Source: a virus
Virus record (IMG/VR): IMGVR_UViG_3300045996_001706
Span: 1-34,463 of that record
Reading direction: 5' to 3' (one strand)
Length of the DNA stretch: 34,463 nucleotides
Shown: piece after piece, positions 22,331 through 29,136 of the stretch
Numbering within the stretch: the first letter of the stretch is position 1
How the letters are laid out: every line of letters begins with the position of its first letter
Notes under the pieces: model-generated
The model's input: only the letters and a program-made list of their open reading frames with translations
Databases searched by the model: none
Told to the model about the DNA's origin: nothing
Made by a program: the position numbers and the translations under genes

Positions 22331-22380
22331 TAGCCTTGCTGGGTAGGTCTCGGAGGCAAGGCTAACCCCGCTGAAAGCGG
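22331..22380 (+). promoter_or_regulatory. structured leader of the HTH gene
   Basis: Two hairpins in the 5' UTR: TAGCCTTGC/GCAAGGCTA (22331-22339/22356-22364) and CCGCT/AGCGG (22368-22372/22376-22380) with a GAA loop. The second ends 6 bases before the ATG and covers where a ribosome-binding site should be; no good Shine-Dalgarno is visible. This suggests translational control. Confidence 0.5.
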
Positions 22381-22386
22381 CCTCTT

Positions 22387-22812
22387 ATGCCTCTGAACAC
22401 GCCCCAAACAGGCAAGCGGATCCGGACAAAGGCCCTAGCTGCCAAGGTGCTCCTAGAGGCAGGGGAAACAATCCGAAGTACCGCTGATGCTTTGGGAATT
22501 GATAAGGGTACGGTGCTTGCATTATCAAAAGAGAAAATACTCTCTGACGAGGACATCAACCTTATCGAAAGGAGCAGTAGGGAAAAGGCGGCCAAGGTAA
22601 AGGCCATCGGCTTGGATCTTCTCCTCGAAAAGAATGCAGCCAAGCTGAGAAAACTAGCAGGCAACCAAATAGCCACTGTTTGCAAGGACATGGACAAGCT
22701 GCTAGAAGGGGAAAAGCCCGATACCAAGCTGCTCTGTAATACCCTGATGTTTAATAAATACGTATTGAAGGACACACCACCTGTAGACATAGACCCCCAG
22801 GTGACTACGTAG
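22387..22812 (+). CDS. helix-turn-helix protein (regulator or small terminase-like)
   Basis: 141 residues. Residues 18-48 form a homeodomain-like HTH (AKVLLEAGETIRSTADALGI followed by DKGTVLALSKE), followed by a long charged helix and a second helical region (DMDKLLEGEKPDTKLLC). The gene is less GC-rich than its neighbours and stands alone behind a strong, palindrome-covered promoter, which fits an early regulator. The HTH-plus-helix layout also occurs in small terminases, but it is 4.5 kb from the large terminase. A 158-residue frame on the other strand is rejected. Confidence 0.6.
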   Translation: MPLNTPQTGKRIRTKALAAKVLLEAGETIRSTADALGIDKGTVLALSKEKILSDEDINLIERSSREKAAKVKAIGLDLLLEKNAAKLRKLAGNQIATVCKDMDKLLEGEKPDTKLLCNTLMFNKYVLKDTPPVDIDPQVTT

Positions 22813-23248
22813 CAGGGGGAAAAGCCCTTGATTATCAACGGTGGTAAGGACGTAGAAGATTCATTATGTAAAGTCTTGATAATACAACGTTCTTAGGGTC
22901 TTTTTGACCTCGTTTCGAGGGCCGCCGCCATCCACCCGCCCACCCCGGTCTTGCTGGCATATAACATGGTCAGACAAATTTCAGCATCCCTCTTCCCGCA
23001 ATCAACCGTCACCAATGGAGTGACGGTTAGTCGGCGCCAATTCATGAAGGTCGGCATTGGGACGGTGGAGGCGGCAGCGATTGCACACAGGGCGTTTTCC
23101 TTGAACCTCTTGCAGCTCCGCCGGAACCACCATGCCCCCCTTACCTAAATCCCCCATTCCCCGCTCCCACTAGACAAAATACCTGACATCGGCTATAGGT
23201 GTGTGCCGACAATCAAAACTCCAACTGTCTGACAGGGGGCCTCACTAC
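22813..23248. other. intergenic region with several short hairpins
   Basis: No convincing gene. It holds the palindrome TTGATTATCAA (22828-22838), small stems GGTC-TTTTT-GACC (22897-22909) and CCTCG-TTT-CGAGG (22908-22920), possibly weak terminators for the HTH gene, and a longer inverted repeat at 23004-23028. A 65-codon frame at 22951 is treated as spurious. Confidence 0.5.
23004..23028. repeat. 9-bp inverted repeat
   Basis: AACCGTCAC (23004-23012) and GTGACGGTT (23020-23028) with loop CAATGGA. It lies 220 bases before the LuxR-type gene and may be an operator or RNA hairpin. No U-run follows. Confidence 0.5.
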
Positions 23249-23518
23249 GTGGAACAACCCATCGCTGATTCGACCCTGACGAACCCTCCGCGCCCTCGCC
23301 GCCGGCGGCGTCTCGATTTCCCCCTCACGCCCTGCGAAATGAATGTGGCCGTGTTGGTGTGTGAGGGCCTCAGCAATCGGCAGATTGCCGAGCGGACGGG
23401 GCGCGCCGAAAGCACGATTGACCAGCAGCGCATGATGGCCCGCCTGAAGCTGGGCGCCCGCTCCACGGCGGCGTTGATCCACGCGATGATCGCCAAGAAG
23501 CTCTGGAGCCCGACGTGA
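23249..23518 (+). CDS. LuxR-type helix-turn-helix protein
   Basis: 89 residues from GTG 23249, with AGGGGG at 23234-23239; an upstream GTG at 23201 would lengthen it. The body is a bare LuxR/GerE DNA-binding domain: LTPCEMNVAVLVCEGLSNRQ (26-45), IAERTGRAESTIDQQRMMAR and LKLGARSTAALIHAM. A basic stretch (PRPRRRRRLDF) precedes it. It lacks any sensor domain, like small single-domain transcription activators. It heads the operon with the glycosidase, whose expression it may control. Confidence 0.75.
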   Translation: MEQPIADSTLTNPPRPRRRRRLDFPLTPCEMNVAVLVCEGLSNRQIAERTGRAESTIDQQRMMARLKLGARSTAALIHAMIAKKLWSPT

Positions 23519-23719
23519 ATGTGGTTCTTCCTGCTGGTCACCATGACCTGGCAAGGATGGCTGACCACGACGTATGTCGGCCCGTTTCCCTCCCACGCCG
23601 CCTGTGTCGCCATGCGCGAGGGCACAGCGGAACGGCTTGTGACCCAACAATGGATTGCCGTCGGCACGATGGAGCCCTGTCAACGGCAGGAGGCCCCGCA
23701 TGGATACCAACGCGATTGA
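23519..23719 (+). CDS. small exported or membrane-anchored protein
   Basis: 66 residues; ATG immediately follows the LuxR-type stop. N-terminal hydrophobic segment (MWFFLLVTMTWQGWL) acts as a signal or anchor, then a short domain with two Cys (AACVAMREG, MEPCQRQ) that could form a disulfide. The 3' end overlaps the glycosidase start by 20 bases. Confidence 0.55.
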   Translation: MWFFLLVTMTWQGWLTTTYVGPFPSHAACVAMREGTAERLVTQQWIAVGTMEPCQRQEAPHGYQRD

Positions 23720-25163
23720 CGGTGCATTTGCGACGGTCCACAGCCAACTGACCCAAGCGGAGGCCGACCTGACGGCGGTGCGCGCGGAACTCGCCACCGT
23801 CCAGCGGGCACTCGCCGACTTGCACGCGCCGCCCCCCCCGCCGCCGCCCCCCTCGTTGATCGTGCCCGGCCGCCCGACCTCGCCGCATTGGGACCATATT
23901 GCCATCAGCGATTTCGGGCGCGGGCATCATTGGAGCAGCGAGCCGTCGAAGGCGGCCGATCGGGAGTGGTTTGCGCGGCACGTCGATCTATACGAAGCGC
24001 ATGAGGCTGAGATGGATCGCGTGATGCGACAGCTCAATCCCACGGTGGCCGCGTTTCGCTATCGCCTCGATCAATACCAGTTTGTGCGGGAGTGGCGCGA
24101 CACACCGAATGCCTATGCCCTGCATGTCAGCGAGCCGACCATCGTGAAGATGCGGAGTCGGGACGGCGGTGAGTGGACGGTCGAACTCAAAGCTGGTGAC
24201 CGCTTCCAGTTCTGTGTGTGGGCCGATGCCTACCATGCGTACAACCTTAAAGATCCGGTCCTGCGTGGCTGGAACATCGCACGGCTGCTCGGCTCACTGG
24301 ATACGCCGGGGATGTTCTTGGATGCCCATGCGCCGGACTGGCGGTCACTCATTGGCGTGTCCGGCAATCAGACGGAGATACTGTCAGGTGGTGGCATTGC
24401 CGAATACGACGGCCTCCATGCGCTATCGAATGCCTTTGTGGACGCCTATCACGCCGACATGCTCGCGTGGCTGCGGGAATTGACCGAAGCCATGACGGCG
24501 GCCGGGAAATTCGTGCTCATCAACTTAGCGGGCTGGTCCATGAACCCGTCAGCCCAAGAGCAAATCATCGCCTGCAAGGGGGCGGGCCTGGAATTTATCT
24601 GCGAGCCCAATGTGTGGGCCTGGCCGGAACAACTGTACGAGTGCGTCCAACTCATCAATACGGTCACGGACAGCGGCGGCGTGATCGACATGGAGGGCCA
24701 CTGGGTCTATCGCTGGATCCTGTCGCGCGAGGACTGGAATTACTGGCGGGTGGCGTTTTACTACCTCGCCAAAGAAATGCCGGGATCGACGGGGCGCGCG
24801 TATTTCAATGTCATGTTCTCTAGCAACTTGAGCATCAAGCCCTCAGAAGATCCGCCGGAATGGTTGCCGTGCTTTCAGGTGGATGTCGGCGCGCCGACGG
24901 AGAAAGCCAAGCTGGTCCAGACCGGGGAGGTGCGTGGGATGCGGTACGCGGTCTACGGGCGGGAATACACCAAGGCGTATGTCTTGGTGCGGGGTCGGGA
25001 TGGATGGGAAGCGGATAAGACCCGCGACGATGACTCACTCGTGACGGTGCCACTGCCGGCGCTGATGCGGCTGTTGCGGCCTGATGGGACGGTGGGGCCG
25101 CCCGTGACCTCGGTCCAGCTCCGCAATGCCGATGCGGTCATTCTCATGACGGACGTCCGATGA
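23700..25163 (+). CDS. putative glycoside hydrolase (TIM-barrel, GHL-type)
   Basis: 487 residues from ATG 23700 with AGGAGG upstream. An N-terminal coiled coil (about 12-42) and eight prolines (44-51) lead into an (alpha/beta)8-type region: DHIAISDFGRG, MFLDAHAPDW (D208), YHADMLAWLREL, KFVLINLAGW and FICEPN (E302). The end, VPLPALMRLLRPDG then VTSVQLRNADAVILM, is the C-terminal beta-sandwich typical of putative GHL15-like glycosidases. It probably cleaves a host capsule or exopolysaccharide. No signal peptide and a coiled-coil oligomeriser suggest a virion-borne or released depolymerase. The family is inferred by pattern. Confidence 0.65.
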   Translation: MDTNAIDGAFATVHSQLTQAEADLTAVRAELATVQRALADLHAPPPPPPPPSLIVPGRPTSPHWDHIAISDFGRGHHWSSEPSKAADREWFARHVDLYEAHEAEMDRVMRQLNPTVAAFRYRLDQYQFVREWRDTPNAYALHVSEPTIVKMRSRDGGEWTVELKAGDRFQFCVWADAYHAYNLKDPVLRGWNIARLLGSLDTPGMFLDAHAPDWRSLIGVSGNQTEILSGGGIAEYDGLHALSNAFVDAYHADMLAWLRELTEAMTAAGKFVLINLAGWSMNPSAQEQIIACKGAGLEFICEPNVWAWPEQLYECVQLINTVTDSGGVIDMEGHWVYRWILSREDWNYWRVAFYYLAKEMPGSTGRAYFNVMFSSNLSIKPSEDPPEWLPCFQVDVGAPTEKAKLVQTGEVRGMRYAVYGREYTKAYVLVRGRDGWEADKTRDDDSLVTVPLPALMRLLRPDGTVGPPVTSVQLRNADAVILMTDVR

Positions 25164-25258
25164 TGATGCTGCTGGTGGCCTTGGCGCTCCTCCCGCTTTT
25201 TGTGCTGCCGCTGCTGGCGCTGCTCCTCGGGCTCTCGCGATCGTGGAGGGAGCGATGA
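25160..25258 (+). CDS. 32-residue Leu-rich transmembrane micro-protein
   Basis: Starts ATGATGATG within the glycosidase stop and ends in an ATGA overlap with the next gene. Sequence MMMLLVALALLPLFVLPLL continues as a single hydrophobic helix ending SRSWRER, with positive residues inside the cell. Too small for ordinary gene finders; the two-sided coupling is the main evidence that it is real. Confidence 0.55.
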   Translation: MMMLLVALALLPLFVLPLLALLLGLSRSWRER

Positions 25259-25470
25259 CCTGTCGCCGCTGTGAGACCGGCCATCTCGTGGTCGAGGATC
25301 TCACTGTGGCCGTCTGGCGCTGCGTGAATTGCGGAGACCGGCAGGAGCCCGGTCACGAACGGAACCCCTATCAGCGGGCGGTGGTGGCGGCCTTGGCCGA
25401 ACTCGCCGTGCGCGCGGTGGAGGATCCGGCCATTCTCCGCGCGGAAGCGATCCTGCGCGCGGTGGGATGA
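25255..25470 (+). CDS. zinc-ribbon protein
   Basis: 71 residues. CRRC (3-6) and CVNCGDRQ (23-30) form a zinc ribbon as in HTH-associated or transcription factor TFIIS-like ribbons, followed by a helix (YQRAVVAALAELAVRAVEDP). Coupled by ATGA at both ends. Probably a nucleic-acid or protein adaptor. Confidence 0.6.
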   Translation: MTCRRCETGHLVVEDLTVAVWRCVNCGDRQEPGHERNPYQRAVVAALAELAVRAVEDPAILRAEAILRAVG

Positions 25471-25547
25471 TTCGAACGCTGCTCGATGGGCTAGCGATTG
25501 TGGGCGTGCTCGCGCTGCTCATTGGTTTGACCTGGAGGTGGCGATGA
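25467..25547 (+). CDS. 26-residue transmembrane micro-protein
   Basis: MIRTLLDGLAIVGVLALLIG then LTWRWR: one membrane helix and a basic end. Start and stop are both embedded in ATGA overlaps. With the 32-residue protein before it, it gives an alternating membrane/zinc pattern along the operon. Confidence 0.5.
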   Translation: MIRTLLDGLAIVGVLALLIGLTWRWR

Positions 25548-25696
25548 CGACGTGTGAAATCTACATGCTGGCCTCGCTGATCTGGTGGGGCGTGACGACG
25601 GTCGGCGCGATGGTGTGGTGGGCGATGACCCAACCACCCGCGCCGCCGCCACCGCCGAGTTGTGGGCCGACGCCCAATCTGCGGGTGGTCCGATGA
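25544..25696 (+). CDS. 50-residue membrane protein with Pro-rich tail
   Basis: MTTCEIYMLASLIWWGVTTV then GAMVWWAM makes one membrane helix; PPAPPPPPSC and a short tail follow. Coupled by ATGA at both ends. No family recognised. Confidence 0.5.
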   Translation: MTTCEIYMLASLIWWGVTTVGAMVWWAMTQPPAPPPPPSCGPTPNLRVVR

Positions 25697-25893
25697 AAGA
25701 GATCGTCAGCAATCATCTGTGCCTGGACTGCGGCCACATCCTCACCGACCATCATCAGGCGAAGGGCGGGTGGCATAACGCGGTGAATTGGCGCGGGACG
25801 CCGCCGCGTCGTGAGAACTGCATCGGCGACTACGGGAAATGTGCCTGCAAGAAATTTCAGCACGCGCATGAGCGGAAAATCATTGTTTCCTGA
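25693..25893 (+). CDS. Cys/His-rich small protein
   Basis: 66 residues: CLDCGHILTDHH at 10-21, then CIGDYGKCACKKFQH at 43-57, a likely zinc-binding fold of four to five Cys plus His. Coupled by ATGA to the preceding gene; end overlaps the AP2 gene by 26 bases. Confidence 0.65.
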   Translation: MKEIVSNHLCLDCGHILTDHHQAKGGWHNAVNWRGTPPRRENCIGDYGKCACKKFQHAHERKIIVS

Positions 25894-26137
25894 TTACATG
25901 GGCTGGCCCCATCGTCGCCGTCGTCCGAAAACCTCACGGTATCGCGGGGTCTCGTTGCGGGCGAGTCGCGGGACATGGATCGCCAGCATTGTGGATTCTA
26001 GCGGCCAGCGATACCTCGGCTCGTATAAGACAGAAGTCGAGGCGGCCCACGCCTACAACGCGGCGATGCTTGCGCTTGGCTGGCCCGCAGAAATGATGAA
26101 CAAGATTCCTGCTTCTCATGTCAATTCCAGACCATGA
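25868..26137 (+). CDS. stand-alone AP2-domain protein
   Basis: 89 residues from ATG 25868 (25898 also possible). SRYRGVSLRASRGTWIAS then YLGSYKTEVEAAHAYNAA is a clear AP2 DNA-binding domain (three strands and a helix), as found in phage HNH homing endonucleases. No HNH motif is present, so it may be the remnant of a homing endonuclease or a small DNA-binding factor. Basic residues (HRRRRPKTS) precede it. Confidence 0.85.
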   Translation: MSGKSLFPDYMGWPHRRRRPKTSRYRGVSLRASRGTWIASIVDSSGQRYLGSYKTEVEAAHAYNAAMLALGWPAEMMNKIPASHVNSRP

Positions 26138-26399
26138 AATCGAAGTCGGCCCCTGGCCGGATTATGGGCTCTATGAGGAGGACTCTGTGAGAACGTGTTC
26201 CACGTGCATCCACTATGGCCCCGAGGCGAGCATCCACTTGGACCTGAAGGCGGTCCGGCATCCCTGCCAGTTTCCCATCCCGGAATACATGCAGCACTTC
26301 TTTAAGATCGCGCACAACATGCTGCCGACCGATGGGGGCGAGTGTGCGGTCCATCAGTTGGAGAGCGAAGCGGTGTCTCGGAGCCTCGGCACCCGATGA
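26118..26399 (+). CDS. Cys-containing hypothetical protein
   Basis: 93 residues starting MSIPDHEIEVGPWPDYGLYE. RTCSTCIHYGPEA and later HPCQFPIP and GECAVHQLE give four spaced Cys, suggestive of a metal site like small phage CxxC...C...C proteins. Start overlaps the AP2 gene by 20 bases; end coupled by ATGA. Confidence 0.6.
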   Translation: MSIPDHEIEVGPWPDYGLYEEDSVRTCSTCIHYGPEASIHLDLKAVRHPCQFPIPEYMQHFFKIAHNMLPTDGGECAVHQLESEAVSRSLGTR

Positions 26400-26626
26400 C
26401 GGCCGTCCTCGTGGGCGGCAGTCACGACGGCCGGCGGATTGAGATTCGAAGCATCAGGGAGACTCTTGTGTTCCCGAAGCTCCGGCCGCTGGCAGCGTGG
26501 CCGTTGGGCGCGACTCAGATCGATCCGTCGGTGAGGGTGCAGAACGACGACGAGCGATACATCTACGACAGCCATGATGGGCCGAACTGCGTGATTTATC
26601 GCCAGGAAGGACTCCCGCCCCGATGA
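26396..26626 (+). CDS. hypothetical 76-residue protein
   Basis: MTAVLVGGSHDGRRIEI then LVFPKL and YIYDSHDGPNCVIYRQEG. The opening LVGGSHDG-R pattern is common in small phage and actinobacterial proteins of unknown function (beta-rich). ATGA overlaps at both ends. Confidence 0.6.
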   Translation: MTAVLVGGSHDGRRIEIRSIRETLVFPKLRPLAAWPLGATQIDPSVRVQNDDERYIYDSHDGPNCVIYRQEGLPPR

Positions 26627-26802
26627 GCCGAGCCTACTGCGAATCCTGCGCGTCGACACGCTCCAAAGAGGAGAGGCTGTACGACGTGGCGGGCAAAAAA
26701 CTGTGTGCCGACTGTGGCAAGGAGGCGATCCGTGAGTGGAACCAGTGGACCGACAGCGCAACTGATGAGCTTGGAAATCGATCTGCTCCGAGCGGAGCGT
26801 GA
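26623..26802 (+). CDS. 59-residue zinc-ribbon protein
   Basis: Start ATGA-coupled. YCESCASTRSKEERLYDVAG then CADCGKEAI gives two CxxC pairs (6-9 and 28-31) typical of a zinc ribbon with an intervening hairpin. Too short for standard detection; Cys spacing and coupling support it. Its end overlaps the next gene in a different frame by 71 bases. Confidence 0.55.
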   Translation: MSRAYCESCASTRSKEERLYDVAGKKLCADCGKEAIREWNQWTDSATDELGNRSAPSGA

Positions 26803-26929
26803 CGAGCTGAAGCGGGAACGCGACGCGCTCCGGCAGGAGCTGGTGGACGTCCAAGTGATCCTCCGGGCCATCCGCGACGCGGCGGAGCTGCATCTTCGCC
26901 TCGCGGACAAAATGCGCCGTCGGCAATGA
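26732..26929 (+). CDS. coiled-coil small protein
   Basis: 65 residues from GTG 26732, chosen because AAGGAGG (26719-26725) is 6 bases upstream; ATG 26765 lacks such a site. Nearly pure coiled coil (LRAERDELKRERDALRQELV then DVQVILRAIRDAAELHLRLA), ending basic (DKMRRRQ). Last gene before the late promoter. Confidence 0.55.
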   Translation: MSGTSGPTAQLMSLEIDLLRAERDELKRERDALRQELVDVQVILRAIRDAAELHLRLADKMRRRQ

Positions 26930-26931
26930 GC

Positions 26932-26959
26932 TTGCGTTTCTACCACGTTATGCTATTTT
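26932..26959 (+). promoter_or_regulatory. candidate late promoter with extended -10
   Basis: TTGCGT (26932-26937), 16 bases, TATTTT (26954-26959) preceded by TG one base upstream (extended -10). It lies between the accessory operon and the packaging genes. The transcript would start near 26966, 37 bases before the first late gene. Confidence 0.45.
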
Positions 26960-27002
26960 GTCAGACAGACCATTACGCGACTACTCCGACGGAGGACGCA
27001 GT

Positions 27003-27170
27003 ATGCCACACCAGCTTAAACGGACCTCCTTTACCCCCCATGTCAGCAAGGGCGGAGCCGAGAAGCGCCGGGTCCAGGCGACCCCAGCCGCGCGGTTTCG
27101 TCCTACCAATACGACCAGCCTCAAGCGCATTTCCCAAGAAGAGATTCGACAAAACCTCGGATTGGCCTAA
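27003..27170 (+). CDS. 55-residue basic protein before the terminase
   Basis: MPHQLKRTSFTPHVSKGG then AEKRRVQATPAARFRPTN: strongly basic and disordered, with a short helix at the end (ISQEEIRQNLGLA). GGAGG precedes the ATG. Perhaps a DNA-packaging accessory or decoration peptide. Not recognisable as a small terminase. Confidence 0.5.
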   Translation: MPHQLKRTSFTPHVSKGGAEKRRVQATPAARFRPTNTTSLKRISQEEIRQNLGLA

Positions 27171-27181
27171 AGGAGCGCACG

Positions 27182-27322
27182 ATGCCGAAGAACGAACTGA
27201 AGAATACCCGCTTTCCGAGTCAATACAGCAAGACTCCGAAGGGCAGCAATCAGGGCAAGGTCAGCCATGTCGTGTGGAAAGGCAAGGGCGGGGTCTATCC
27301 GGGGATGAAGAACCCGAAATAA
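27182..27322 (+). CDS. 46-residue basic protein
   Basis: MPKNELKNTRFPSQYSKTPK then GSNQGKVSHVVWKGKGGVYP. ATG 27182 has AAAGGAG 7 bases upstream. Rich in Lys, Gly and Asn, with no predicted fold. A second small basic protein before the terminase; the pair might assist packaging. Confidence 0.5.
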   Translation: MPKNELKNTRFPSQYSKTPKGSNQGKVSHVVWKGKGGVYPGMKNPK

Positions 27323-27325
27323 CCG

Positions 27326-28753
27326 GTGGCCGCCGACCTCCGAACCGACTGGCGCAGTGTCCTGGCCGATGCCGGGGCCAAGGGCAGCCCGTGGCAAGAC
27401 CGAATCGTCGAGAGTCCCGCGCGGCATGTCATCCTGCGCGCCGCCCGGCGGACCGGCAAGAGCTATACCGGGGCCAAGCGGATCTTCGTGAAGAAGATTG
27501 CGGTGCCCCAACCGTCGCGGGGATGGATCGTCGGGCCGTCGTACGACCTGGCCGAGAAGGAATTTCGCTATCTCCTCGACTTTACGAGAAAATTCTGCCT
27601 CAAGAACGGGATGCCGAAGCCCGAAAACGTCCGGCACAACGCCGATGCCGGGGATTTGTACTTTCGGACGGCGTGGGGCGCAGAAGTTATTGGAAAATCG
27701 GCGCAAAAGCCGGAAATGCTCGTCGGGGAGGAACTCGATTGGCTGATTATGTCCGAAGCGGCGATGCACAAGGAGTCGACGTGGGGCCGGTATCTCCGCG
27801 CGACACTGAGCGACCGCAAGGGTATCAGCGTGTGGCCGTTTACGCCGGATGCGGGCGGCTATTGGCTCTACGATCTCGAACTCAACAGCGAAACCTCGCC
27901 GGATTGGGACATCTACACGCTGCCGGCCTGGGAGTGCGATCACTATGACCGGGACGAAATCGAAGCGGCGCGCCGGGACCTCAACGATGACGAATTCGCC
28001 GAGCAATATGGCGGGGAATGGCGGTTCTATACAGGCCGCGTGTATCGAGGACTCAAACCCGAGATTCACATTGTCAAGCCGTTCGATATCCCGAAGAGTT
28101 GGAAAGTCTATGCCGCGACAGATTTTGGGCTGCGCGATCCGACGTGCACTCTCTGGCTCGCGAAAAGTCCGACGGGCGAAGCGTACCTCGTGGATGAATA
28201 CTATAAACCTGATCGCGCCCTTGAGGATCACATCCGCGAAATGAAGAAACAGCAAGCGTTACATGAGATTCCCGACCCGTGTGTGCGGATCGGCGATCAT
28301 CACGGCCTCGGGGCGCAGTTGATTCGTGACGCCGGGCGCTATGGGTGGCCCACGGTCCCGTGCAAATCGCACGACCGCAACTCGCGCCGGAACCGGACGC
28401 TCTCCGCGCTGGCGCTGCGGGCCCGGCCGCACCCCTACCACATTCGCGAATGGGGCCGCCCGACCTCGCCGTCCGGCGACTATCCCGAACTCTTTATTTT
28501 TGATCGCTGCGAGAACCTCCTGCGTGAGATGAAGTTTCTCCGATTCAAAGACACGGTGCGGAAGGAAGGGACGGCGGGCGATACCGAGGGCGAAGACCAC
28601 GCCTGCGACGCGATGGAATATGTCGTGGAATATGTCGGCTTGGGCGTGACCCTGCGGAGTCGCAAGGCCAAGCGCGGCGAGTTTGCTGGCTGGAATCCCC
28701 GGCCTGTGAAACCGCTGCAACATCTGCGCAGCACGTCGATCACCGGGTACTGA
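27326..28753 (+). CDS. terL: terminase large subunit
   Basis: 475 residues from GTG 27326, 3 bases after the previous stop. ATPase half: Walker A RAARRTGKS (38-46, Lys45); the Walker B strand LDWLIMSEAA (137-146) keeps Glu144 but has Ser where Asp is usual. Nuclease half, RNase-H fold: ATDFG (Asp266), GDHHGLG (Asp324) and EDHACDAMEYVV (Asp424/Asp428). It pumps DNA into the procapsid at the portal and cuts the concatemer. A 340-codon frame that overlaps its first half is a shadow. Confidence 0.9.
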   Translation: MAADLRTDWRSVLADAGAKGSPWQDRIVESPARHVILRAARRTGKSYTGAKRIFVKKIAVPQPSRGWIVGPSYDLAEKEFRYLLDFTRKFCLKNGMPKPENVRHNADAGDLYFRTAWGAEVIGKSAQKPEMLVGEELDWLIMSEAAMHKESTWGRYLRATLSDRKGISVWPFTPDAGGYWLYDLELNSETSPDWDIYTLPAWECDHYDRDEIEAARRDLNDDEFAEQYGGEWRFYTGRVYRGLKPEIHIVKPFDIPKSWKVYAATDFGLRDPTCTLWLAKSPTGEAYLVDEYYKPDRALEDHIREMKKQQALHEIPDPCVRIGDHHGLGAQLIRDAGRYGWPTVPCKSHDRNSRRNRTLSALALRARPHPYHIREWGRPTSPSGDYPELFIFDRCENLLREMKFLRFKDTVRKEGTAGDTEGEDHACDAMEYVVEYVGLGVTLRSRKAKRGEFAGWNPRPVKPLQHLRSTSITGY

Positions 28754-28772
28754 ACACACAAGGGGGGGTCCA

Positions 28773-29132
28773 ATGGCACGAGAGACCAATGCGGCGATCA
28801 TGACTGGAGTGGACTTAGACTCGGGCCACGCGACAGCGGTGGCCGCGGCGGAGGCGGCGTATCCAGGGCTCTCCGCAGTTCGTGCGTATGATGATGATGA
28901 CACCGGGTACATTGTCGTCACGATGGGATTGACGGCCGTCGATCAGGTGGCCGCGCCGCTCAATGTGATCGTGGATGGCTCGACCGTGCTCTATGCCGAG
29001 CGGCGCACCGACGACGAACCGTACAGTCAAATCATTGCGCGCGTCGAGGAAGAACTGACGCCAGCCCATCGGCGTCCGTACGCCGGAGCCCTGGCCTTGA
29101 CCGGCAAGGTGCCGACAGTCACAGCATCCTAA
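28773..29132 (+). CDS. hypothetical protein between terminase and portal
   Basis: 119 residues; AGGGGGGG lies upstream of ATG 28773. Alternating helix and strand (ATAVAAAEAAYPGL, TGYIVVTMGLTAVD, LNVIVDGSTVLYAERR) with an acidic patch (YDDDD). No family recognised. The position suggests a head or packaging accessory. Confidence 0.6.
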   Translation: MARETNAAIMTGVDLDSGHATAVAAAEAAYPGLSAVRAYDDDDTGYIVVTMGLTAVDQVAAPLNVIVDGSTVLYAERRTDDEPYSQIIARVEEELTPAHRRPYAGALALTGKVPTVTAS

Positions 29133-29136
29133 GCCG

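Larger units (their letters stand above)
21594..22386. other. divergent control region without genes
   Basis: About 790 bases between leftward and rightward genes with no convincing coding frame. It holds a CCTGAGA/TCTCAGG hairpin (21686-21692/21700-21706), the TGTCTCA array, three palindromes, a strong rightward promoter and two leader hairpins. It is less GC-rich than the flanking genes. It could be the replication origin, an immunity region, or both. A leftward promoter must lie here but I could not place it. Confidence 0.7.

Noticed and set aside
22362-22838. 158-codon leftward frame opposite the HTH gene
   Set aside because: Ser/Leu-rich without domain; the forward gene has a strong promoter and an HTH motif.
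22951-23148. 65-codon frame with SRRQFMK, like a twin-arginine signal
   Set aside because: No ribosome-binding site, no proper hydrophobic core after the RR motif, and the frame contains a 9-bp inverted repeat; probably chance.
26926-27948. A 340-codon forward frame across the late promoter and terminase start
   Set aside because: Overlaps two small genes with good ribosome sites and the Walker A region of the terminase in another frame; its protein is low-complexity Arg/Pro/Gly.
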